Shown here in pieces: positions 1 to 4,942 of a DNA stretch of 5,069 nucleotides (position 1 is its first letter; every line of letters starts with the position of its first letter). The notes beneath the pieces are model-generated. The model ran no database searches, had not been told where the DNA came from, and saw nothing but the letters and a program-made list of their open reading frames with translations. The stretch is taken from positions 1 through 5,069 of the forward strand of contig JAJYHW010000029.1 in the NCBI GenBank assembly GCA_021784535.1, given 5' to 3'. Source of the stretch: a bacterium. Its GTDB lineage: Bacteria; Patescibacteriota; Microgenomatia; Levybacterales; UBA12049. Made by a program: the position numbers and the translations under genes.

Positions 1-2
1 CT

Positions 3-1190
3 AAAAAAACTCTCGCTGCAATGGGTGCAAACGTGATTGAAGTAGGACAGCTCTCTACTCCATCATTTTATTTTGCAGTTTTTCATTATGCTTATGACTG
101 CGGCATTCAAATTACTGCTTCTCATAATCCAAAAGAATATAACGGAATGAAGGCTGTACGCTATACTCCAAAAGGTCTTGTTAAAATAGGAAAGCCTACA
201 GGGATGGATGATATTGCCAAAATGGCAAACGAAAAAATTAATTTTTCTCCAACTCAACAAGGCAAAATAACTCAAAAAACTGGGATTTTAGAAGATGAAG
301 TTGAGAATACATTAAATATTCTCGGACACCCTGTTGTCAAAAAATTCAAAATTGTTGCTGATCCTGGAAATGCTATGGGAGCACAATATCTTGATGCGCT
401 TTTCAAAGAAGTACCTGCAGATCTTATACGCATGAATTTTGAACTTGATGGATCATTCCCCGTCCATGAACCAAATCCGCTTAATTTTGAAACACTGAAA
501 GAGCTTCAAAAAAAAGTAATTAAGGAACACGCTGATTTAGGATTGGCAACAGACGGAGACGGAGACAGATTATATTTTATTGATGAAAAAGGAGAGGTTG
601 TCCATGCAACAAGTATTACCTCAATTGTCGCGAGAGAAATTCTCAAACAAACACCTGGAGAGCTTATTTATGTTGATATCCGCGATATTTTAGGTCCGAA
701 AAAAATTATAGAAGAAAATGACGGCAGATCGCAAATCGTAAGAGTTGGTCATGCATATATCACAGAAGCTATGAATAAGACTGGCGGAGCATTTGCAGGA
801 GAATCATCAGGACATATGTTCTTTAGAGAAACTGGAAACGCAGAATCTAACTTACCTGTTATTCTAAGTGTTCTTAAAGTTCTTTCTGAAGAGAAAAAAC
901 CATTGTCTGAAGTTGTTGAAGAATTACGACGAAGTTATGAAGCAGAAGAGTATAACTTTACTGTGACAAATGCTTCTGAAATTCTTGAAGCACTAAAAGA
1001 AAAATATAAAGATGGCGAACTGATTACCATGGATGGTGTTTCCATCAATTATCCTACTTGGAGATTTAATGTACGCACTTCTAATACCGAACCGCTCCTG
1101 AGACTTAATGTCGAAAGCTACACCAAAGAAGAAATGGAAAGAAAACGTGACGAACTCAAAACATTTATCAAAAACCTCGCGAAGCAATGA
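3..1190 (+). CDS. manB: Phosphomannomutase/phosphoglucomutase, 5'-partial
   Basis: This is an alpha-D-phosphohexomutase that moves phosphate between C6 and C1 of mannose (or glucose), giving mannose-1-phosphate for GDP-mannose and glycan synthesis. Numbering from the first ATG in the window (position 21), all four family signatures are present in order: the catalytic phosphoserine loop TASHNP (Ser34), the metal-binding loop DGDGDR (178-183), the sugar-binding loop GESSGH (260-265), and the C-terminal phosphate-binding loop RTSNTEP (352-358). The frame is open to the window edge (codons before the ATG read KKTLAA). The catalytic serine normally lies near residue 100, so roughly 60-70 N-terminal residues are probably missing and the ATG at 21 is internal. 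The gene ends in TGA at 1188-1190, 106 bp before the cupin gene on the same strand. Family assignment is secure. Mannose versus glucose preference cannot be read from sequence, and a phosphoglucosamine mutase is less likely given the neighbours. Confidence 0.93.
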   Translation, partial: KKTLAAMGANVIEVGQLSTPSFYFAVFHYAYDCGIQITASHNPKEYNGMKAVRYTPKGLVKIGKPTGMDDIAKMANEKINFSPTQQGKITQKTGILEDEVENTLNILGHPVVKKFKIVADPGNAMGAQYLDALFKEVPADLIRMNFELDGSFPVHEPNPLNFETLKELQKKVIKEHADLGLATDGDGDRLYFIDEKGEVVHATSITSIVAREILKQTPGELIYVDIRDILGPKKIIEENDGRSQIVRVGHAYITEAMNKTGGAFAGESSGHMFFRETGNAESNLPVILSVLKVLSEEKKPLSEVVEELRRSYEAEEYNFTVTNASEILEALKEKYKDGELITMDGVSINYPTWRFNVRTSNTEPLLRLNVESYTKEEMERKRDELKTFIKNLAKQ

Positions 1191-1261
1191 TATACTCTGA
1201 ATGAGTAAATCATCTTGCAAGTCTACTTAAGATAGAATAACCATTTTGTTAGATTTTTGTC

Positions 1262-1290
1262 TGGAAAGAAAAAGCAAATTCTGCTAAGAT
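1262..1290 (+). promoter_or_regulatory. Extended -10 promoter for the cupin-PGI/PMI operon
   Basis: An extended -10 element TGC-TAAGAT lies at 1282-1290. A weak -35 (TGGAAA, 1262-1267, four of six consensus bases) lies 17 bp upstream. The predicted +1, seven bases after the -10, falls on the A of the cupin ATG at 1297. That would make the transcript leaderless, in keeping with the absence of any Shine-Dalgarno sequence in the A-rich stretch before the start. The same TTCTGCTA string at the same distance precedes the acetyltransferase gene. This is a motif-based prediction. Confidence 0.5.
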
Positions 1291-1296
1291 AAAAAA

Positions 1297-1746
1297 ATGA
1301 CTGACCAAAACCAGAATATTCCTCAATTCGATAAATCAAAATTCACCAACCAACCCTACGTCAAACGTATAGAAAAGCCATGGGGCTATGAACTCCACTG
1401 GGTGCCTGTTAACACGCCATACATGGGCAAAATTGAGCATATCAATGCTGGAGCCAGATTATCCTTGCAGGTTCATGATAAAAAACAGGAAAGCTGGTTC
1501 CTTATGAACGGACGAGCAAAGGTTGTCTGGGAAAATGAACAAGGAGAACTTATTGAAACAGAAATTCAACCGGGACAAGGCTATACCTGTGCGTTAGGAC
1601 AACAACACAGACTTGTCGGCATTACTGACTGTGATATTATCGAAGTTTCAACACCTGAATTAGGCACAACCTGGAGACTTGAAGATGATTATGCCAGACC
1701 TGATGAGACGCCTGAACAGCGCAAAATAGAAAGAGGGGAAGAATAA
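1297..1746 (+). CDS. Type II phosphomannose isomerase-like cupin domain protein
   Basis: A 149-residue single-domain cupin resembling the C-terminal isomerase domain of ManC/AlgA-type bifunctional enzymes (mannose-6-P isomerase plus GDP-mannose pyrophosphorylase), but with no nucleotidyltransferase domain. It has the family opening KPWGYE (27-32). The first cupin motif runs from G52 to A74 and includes LSLQVH, supplying Q58, H60 and E65 as likely metal ligands. The second cupin histidine is H104. The expected role is fructose-6-P/mannose-6-P isomerisation, which fits the phosphomutase upstream and the PGI/PMI isomerase 2 bp downstream. The first 20 residues are polar and probably disordered, and the tail after residue 130 is charged. 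The ATG start is supported by the promoter placed exactly one turn upstream and by the lack of a Shine-Dalgarno site. Stand-alone cupins of this shape can also be sugar-binding or epimerase-like proteins, so the activity is inferred. Confidence 0.8.
   Translation: MTDQNQNIPQFDKSKFTNQPYVKRIEKPWGYELHWVPVNTPYMGKIEHINAGARLSLQVHDKKQESWFLMNGRAKVVWENEQGELIETEIQPGQGYTCALGQQHRLVGITDCDIIEVSTPELGTTWRLEDDYARPDETPEQRKIERGEE
1733..1738 (+). promoter_or_regulatory. Shine-Dalgarno site for the PGI/PMI gene
   Basis: GAGGGG lies 10 bases before the ATG at 1749, inside the last codons of the cupin gene. It is the clearest ribosome-binding site in the window and supports translation of the second gene from a shared mRNA. 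The first genes of transcripts here lack such a site. Confidence 0.6.
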
Positions 1747-1748
1747 CC

Positions 1749-2792
1749 ATGCTTGATCTTAACGATACTGATGCAATTAAAAAACTTGATCCCGTTGATA
1801 CCATTGGCATCACGGAAAAAATTCTTGAACAGTGCGAAGCTGCATGGAATGAAGTAAATGCTCTTGATGTTCCCAAACTTGAAGGGATAAAAACCGTTGT
1901 CTTTTGCGGCATGGGCGCCTCCATTTATGGAGCACTTGTTTTGAAATCCATACTCGGTACAGAAATTCAATTCCCTACCGAAGTCATCAGCGATTATCTG
2001 CTCCCCGACTACGTCGGCAAAGACACTCTAGTCGTCCTTACGAGTTATTCAGGAACAACTGAAGAAGTACTTTCTTGCGCAGAAGAAGCCAAAGCAAAAG
2101 AGGCAAAAATGATTATTTTAACAAAAGGCGGGGCTCTGGCTGAATTCGCAAAAGACAACAATATCCCAGCATATATTTTTGATGGTAAGCTCAACTCCGG
2201 CAATGTACCGCGTCTTGGGGCAGGATATACGATCCTAGGCCTAATTGGACTTCTTAACAAAACACATGTTATTGATATTGAAGAAGAAGAAATTACTCAA
2301 GCAATCGAAAGGATGAAGGAAAAATTTAATGACATCAAACAGCAGGCACTCCGCGATCACGAACTGTTTGTCAATAAAATACCAATCATTTTTTCTGCAG
2401 AACACCTCTCAGGTAACGCTCAGATTATGCGCAACCAGTTCAATGAAACAAGCAAGGCATTTTCTGCTTTTTATCTCATTCCTGATCTCAATCATCATTT
2501 GATGGAGGGACTTCAATTCCCTACTAATGCACCGCTTCATTTTATTATCATCGATTCACCGAATTATTCCGAAAAGATCAAAAAAAGAGTTGCATTAACT
2601 ATAGAAGTGGTACAAAAAAATAAATATCCTGTTCATGAATTCACAACAAGTGGACAGTCGCTTTATGATGATTTTCTTGAAGTACTACTCTACGGCAGCT
2701 TCCTGACCCTTTATCTCGGACTTGCGTACAAACAGAATCCTGCTATCAATCCGTGGGTTGACTGGTTTAAGAAACAGCTTGCTCATTCTTAA
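1749..2792 (+). CDS. Bifunctional phosphoglucose/phosphomannose isomerase
   Basis: A 347-residue SIS-domain enzyme of the PGI/PMI family first described in archaea, which interconverts glucose-6-P or mannose-6-P with fructose-6-P. The length is normal for the family. The first SIS domain has the phosphate-binding GMGAS turn (54-58; many members have GMGGS) and SYSGTTEE (99-106), the serine/threonine loop that holds sugar phosphate. A PR pair follows at 154-155. The second SIS domain has the conserved NE pair (E233, likely the general base for isomerisation) and the NHH motif (H249/H250, likely ring opening). The gene starts 2 bp after the cupin stop and has a good Shine-Dalgarno site, so the two are surely co-transcribed. 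It may be the cell's glycolytic glucose-6-P isomerase as well as feeding mannose metabolism; this is inference, as the rest of the genome is not seen. Its last 26 bases overlap the receiver gene on the other strand. Confidence 0.92.
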   Translation: MLDLNDTDAIKKLDPVDTIGITEKILEQCEAAWNEVNALDVPKLEGIKTVVFCGMGASIYGALVLKSILGTEIQFPTEVISDYLLPDYVGKDTLVVLTSYSGTTEEVLSCAEEAKAKEAKMIILTKGGALAEFAKDNNIPAYIFDGKLNSGNVPRLGAGYTILGLIGLLNKTHVIDIEEEEITQAIERMKEKFNDIKQQALRDHELFVNKIPIIFSAEHLSGNAQIMRNQFNETSKAFSAFYLIPDLNHHLMEGLQFPTNAPLHFIIIDSPNYSEKIKKRVALTIEVVQKNKYPVHEFTTSGQSLYDDFLEVLLYGSFLTLYLGLAYKQNPAINPWVDWFKKQLAHS

Positions 2793-3147
2793 AATACTGC
2801 TTAATTTTATTAACAAATTCCCCGGGTGTAAAGGAAGTTTTCAAAAGACACCCGTCTATCATCCCTTTTACCTCTTCCAAGCCATCAACCACATCGGAAT
2901 TGGTCATCATGACGATATGACGAGCATACTTCCGTGAATTTCCGTTAATCTGCCGAAGAACTTCTATGCCGTTAACTTTGGGCATCACAATATCCATCAA
3001 AACCATATCCCAGTTGCCTTGTTTTATTTTTTGAAGTGCTTCTTCGCCATCAACAGCTTTCTCTACAATAAATTTTTCATCAGTTAATACTTCTGTATAA
3101 ATGTCTCTTAGAAATAAATCATCTTCTACCAATAGTATTTTTTTCAT
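2767..3147 (-). CDS. Stand-alone CheY-like response regulator receiver
   Basis: A 126-residue protein consisting only of a receiver domain, with no DNA-binding or enzymatic output domain. The signature residues are present: acidic pair D9/D10, phospho-acceptor D52 within MDIVMP, the switch threonine T82, and K103. It should therefore be phosphorylated by a histidine kinase and act by protein contact, as CheY- or PilG/PilH-type regulators do. No kinase is in the window. The gene lies 72 bp downstream of the pilin gene on the same strand, but the pilin terminator sits between them. I see no Shine-Dalgarno site and only a weak -10-like TCTTAT six bases before the ATG, so it is expressed either by read-through or from a weak leaderless promoter. 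A link to pilus function is suggested by position only. The start at MKKILLVEDD is the typical beginning of this fold. Confidence 0.92.
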   Translation of the reverse strand: MKKILLVEDDLFLRDIYTEVLTDEKFIVEKAVDGEEALQKIKQGNWDMVLMDIVMPKVNGIEVLRQINGNSRKYARHIVMMTNSDVVDGLEEVKGMIDGCLLKTSFTPGEFVNKIKQYFKNEQAVS

Positions 3148-3174
3148 AGCTTAATAAGAGTGACTTTTGTGAAC

Positions 3175-3197
3175 AAAAAGCCACCTAGTGGTGGCTT
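3175..3197 (-). terminator. Rho-independent terminator of the first pilin gene
   Basis: An eight-base-pair stem (AAGCCACC paired with GGTGGCTT on the + strand, 3178-3185 and 3190-3197) closes a four-base loop. On the - strand it runs into a T tract (3179-3175). The stem begins 22 bases after the pilin stop codon. There is no T tract in the other direction, so it serves the - strand. Confidence 0.85.
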
Positions 3198-3217
3198 ACA
3201 AAATATGTTATTTTTCA

Positions 3218-3344
3218 TTTTATCTGGTAACTGAGATGGTCCCTGTACCGGAGTATGCGTTATTCGCCCAGATCGTTATTCTGTTATTTGCATCTTTTGA
3301 AAGCTGATATCCTGTGTCCCAAGGTGTCGTTGAGCAACTCGTTA
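3218..3344. repeat. 127-bp perfect direct repeat, copy 1
   Basis: This stretch is identical, base for base, to 4943-5069, in the same orientation and offset by 1725 bp. It covers the last 40 codons of the pilin gene, the stop codon and two bases beyond. The match breaks at 3217 (A versus T). On the other side the comparison is cut by the window end, so 127 bp is a minimum length. Confidence 0.95.
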
Positions 3345-3735
3345 TCCCTGATGGACCATTTGGCGCTGTATTTGTTGTTATTGATGGGTCTACCGGTAAA
3401 GCTGAAATATATGTCGGCATAATTGCTGCACAAAGATTAGGGAAATTTGTACTGTTTATCTCTGTTGCTGATGTACTTGCTGTCGTTACTTCACCCGGTA
3501 AATTCCCTGCATTGGAAGCAGCGTATTGGCCAATTGCATTGAGTAATGCTGTAGCATCACTTCTCCTTTTTGTGTCATTTGCCTGACCAAACTGTCTGGC
3601 TGGATTTATTGCGATCAATGTAATTGCAAGAAGAATTGCGAGGATACCGATAACAACCAAAAGTTCAATAAGAGTGAAACCTTTCAATGTGTTACGTTTT
3701 ATGTTTGTCGTTTTATGTTCTATCTGGGCAGTCAT
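3220..3735 (-). CDS. Type IV pilin / pseudopilin-like prepilin
   Basis: A 171-residue prepilin. A positively charged leader (residues 1-19, ending K18-G19) is followed by the cleavage and methylation site G19-F20 and the hydrophobic spine FTLIELLVVIGILAILLA, with the required glutamate at mature position 5 (E24). Prepilin peptidase should cut after G19, and the mature subunit would sit in the membrane until assembled into a type IV pilus or related filament. After the helix (to about residue 77) comes a small Thr/Ser/Asn-rich globular region. It has two cysteines (C102 and C134) that could form a disulfide, as in the D-region of many pilins. The ATG at 3735 follows a weak purine-rich stretch (GAAAG), and the gene has its own promoter, leader hairpin and terminator. 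No assembly genes are in the window, so major pilin, minor pilin and pseudopilin cannot be told apart. Its 3' end is duplicated at the right edge. Confidence 0.9.
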   Translation of the reverse strand: MTAQIEHKTTNIKRNTLKGFTLIELLVVIGILAILLAITLIAINPARQFGQANDTKRRSDATALLNAIGQYAASNAGNLPGEVTTASTSATEINSTNFPNLCAAIMPTYISALPVDPSITTNTAPNGPSGITSCSTTPWDTGYQLSKDANNRITIWANNAYSGTGTISVTR

Positions 3736-3745
3736 ATTTTCTTTC

Positions 3746-3763
3746 GATTACTTTTTTGTAATC
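3746..3763 (-). promoter_or_regulatory. Stem-loop at the 5' end of the pilin mRNA
   Basis: A perfect inverted repeat, GATTAC-A6-GTAATC read on the - strand, lies between the promoter and the start codon. The predicted +1 (about 3764) is directly next to it, so the transcript would begin with this hairpin, leaving about ten unpaired bases before the ATG. A 5'-terminal hairpin can stabilise mRNA. That role is inferred here. Confidence 0.45.
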
Positions 3764-3770
3764 TATAAAT

Positions 3771-3800
3771 ATAGTAACGAACTTACTCGACCGTTGTCAA
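3771..3800 (-). promoter_or_regulatory. Sigma-70-type promoter of the pilin gene
   Basis: Read on the - strand, a perfect -35 TTGACA (3800-3795) and a -10 TACTAT (3776-3771) are separated by 18 bp. The predicted start near 3764 gives a 28-29-base leader before the pilin ATG at 3735. The near-consensus boxes suggest strong constitutive expression, as expected for an abundant filament subunit. Confidence 0.7.
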
Positions 3801-3905
3801 TATGGTAAAGTGTAAGAAAAAAGATACTAATCATATCAATATATATTAATTTAAAAATAGTTGTTATTTTTGAAGCTAAACCTATTTTTGTTCTATTTTG
3901 ATCTC

Positions 3906-3936
3906 TTGACAGCTACTCATCTAATCTGTCTATAAT
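3906..3936 (+). promoter_or_regulatory. Consensus sigma-70-type promoter of the small membrane protein gene
   Basis: Both hexamers match consensus exactly: TTGACA (3906-3911) and TATAAT (3931-3936). The spacing is 19 bp, slightly longer than the optimum. Predicted +1 is near 3943. It points away from the pilin promoter. Between the two (3801-3905) lies an AT-rich stretch in which I see no gene or clear operator. Confidence 0.65.
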
Positions 3937-3947
3937 AAATGTGTATT

Positions 3948-4217
3948 ATGAATAATAAGCAGCATGTTAACAACGCAAAAGCAATTATAGCTCTTTTGAT
4001 TCTAGCAATAGTCTTTGTTCTCTTTTACAAATTTATTGCAAATCAAACCTATTTTGCCCAGGATCCTACGGCGTTGCGAAATTATGTTATGTTCGCAATA
4101 GTCGGAGGAGGCTTTCTGATCGGTCTTCTCTATCTTACAAGTAAAACAGAACACAAAACAGCAGCAAAGACAAAGCTCTCCAAATCATCCCCAAAAACGA
4201 AGAAGAAAAAGAAATAA
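3948..4217 (+). CDS. Small two-helix membrane protein with lysine-rich tail
   Basis: I do not recognise a family. The 89-residue protein has two hydrophobic segments (about 12-31 and 46-64) joined by a short polar loop with a DP pair. A 24-residue tail (66-89) follows, containing 11 lysines and ending in five in a row. By the positive-inside rule the tail and the N-terminus should be cytoplasmic, giving a hairpin topology. An earlier in-frame ATG at 3939 would add three residues, but it lies upstream of the transcription start predicted from the TATAAT at 3931-3936. I therefore prefer 3948, with a leader of about five bases and no Shine-Dalgarno site. It is transcribed divergently from the pilin gene and sits 99 bp before the acetyltransferase gene. 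A pilus-related role cannot be inferred from sequence. The basic tail could bind nucleic acid or acidic lipid. Confidence 0.7.
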   Translation: MNNKQHVNNAKAIIALLILAIVFVLFYKFIANQTYFAQDPTALRNYVMFAIVGGGFLIGLLYLTSKTEHKTAAKTKLSKSSPKTKKKKK

Positions 4218-4301
4218 TCTTTTCCTTTCTATTATATAGATACTACATTTGCATCAATTCTTGCAAGCTAATAAAATTGAAATATATTCTTCTCATTTTT
4301 C

Positions 4302-4310
4302 TGCTATACT
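4302..4310 (+). promoter_or_regulatory. Extended -10 promoter of the acetyltransferase gene
   Basis: TGC-TATACT is a strong extended -10 element. A convincing -35 at normal spacing is not visible (TTGAAA at 4277-4282 is 22 bp away). The predicted +1 is position 4317, the first base of the GTG start codon, so the mRNA would be leaderless. Confidence 0.55.
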
Positions 4311-4316
4311 CTGCTT

Positions 4317-4877
4317 GTGAAGTACAATGAGACAAATATAACAATTCGTACTGAAAATGCAAGAGACTACAATCATATAGACACTATCGTACGCGAAGCA
4401 TTTAACGATTCTGGCGTTTTGGTTGCTGAATTAGTGAACAGTATTCGAGAGTCATCAAATTATATTCCAGAACTATCTTTAGTTGCAGAAAAAAAAGGAA
4501 CAATTGTTGGACATATAATGCTTAGCCACCTCAATTTAGATGACAATGATAGAGTTCATCGCGTAGTTACACTCTCACCTATTTCTATTAAACCAGAAAT
4601 GCAGAAAAAAGGAATTGGTTCATCTTTGATAAAGGCAGCCATTAAAAAAACTGATGCATTGGGTGAACCGCTTATTATGCTTGAAGGAGATCCCAACTAT
4701 TATTTGCGTTTTGGATTTAAACCAGGAAAAGAATTTGGTATCGGTATAGCTTTACCTCATTGGGCACCCGAGGCCGCCATGATTTTACCTTTAAGCAAGT
4801 ATAATCAAGATAGTAAAGGTAAAATCATCTATCCTCCTTATTTTGACAAAGTCAATCGGCCTCCTCATACCCGATAA
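4317..4877 (+). CDS. GNAT-family N-acetyltransferase (YhbS-like)
   Basis: A 186-residue enzyme of the GCN5-related acetyltransferase fold, which transfers an acetyl group from acetyl-CoA to an amine. The acetyl-CoA pyrophosphate-binding motif A is clear: the beta-strand around LSPISI (86-91) followed by QKKGIG (96-101) and the next helix. The later GDPNYYLRFGF (124-134) is typical of the YhbS/COG3153 group of predicted acetyltransferases. The substrate is unknown, and could be a small molecule, a protein or a tRNA. The start is GTG, chosen because the protein's first GNAT strand begins a few residues later (ITIRTEN) and because the -10 box is placed exactly for transcription to begin at that G. 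No Shine-Dalgarno site is present. It lies between the two pilin copies and converges on the second. The link to pilins is positional only. Confidence 0.88.
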   Translation: MKYNETNITIRTENARDYNHIDTIVREAFNDSGVLVAELVNSIRESSNYIPELSLVAEKKGTIVGHIMLSHLNLDDNDRVHRVVTLSPISIKPEMQKKGIGSSLIKAAIKKTDALGEPLIMLEGDPNYYLRFGFKPGKEFGIGIALPHWAPEAAMILPLSKYNQDSKGKIIYPPYFDKVNRPPHTR

Positions 4878-4896
4878 AGCATTATGGGCATAATAC

Positions 4897-4920
4897 AAAA
4901 AAACCACCTTTCGGTGGTTT
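4897..4920 (-). terminator. Rho-independent terminator of the second pilin gene
   Basis: An eight-base-pair stem (AAACCACC 4901-4908 with GGTGGTTT 4913-4920) closes a four-base loop. On the - strand it runs into seven T residues (4903-4897), a strong terminator 24 bases after the second pilin stop. In the + direction the stem is followed by only three T within the stem and then A residues, so it could at best weakly stop the acetyltransferase mRNA, whose stop codon is 19 bases before the A tract. Confidence 0.85.
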
Positions 4921-4942
4921 AAAATAGAGTTCAATACTGACT

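Noticed and set aside
1637..2260. Several - strand open frames across the cupin and PGI/PMI genes
   Set aside because: They are antisense shadows of conserved enzymes with catalytic motifs in the + frame, and their translations look like random hydrophobic or serine-rich sequence.
2722..2937. 71-codon + strand frame spanning the end of the isomerase gene and the receiver gene
   Set aside because: It overlaps two well-supported genes, has no ribosome-binding site and no recognisable features.
3314..3586. 90-codon open frame on the + strand inside the pilin gene
   Set aside because: It lies wholly antisense to a clear prepilin gene, has no start signal or recognisable domain, and owes its openness to the codon use of the real gene.
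3939..3947. Upstream ATG at 3939 as the start of the small membrane protein
   Set aside because: It begins two bases after the TATAAT box, before the predicted transcription start. The ATG at 3948 fits better, although 3939 cannot be excluded if another promoter is used.
3175..4920. The two similar CCACC/GGTGG hairpins as a dispersed repeat family or CRISPR-like unit
   Set aside because: Each is a hairpin followed by a T tract at the expected distance after a stop codon, so ordinary terminators explain them. There are no regularly spaced repeats.
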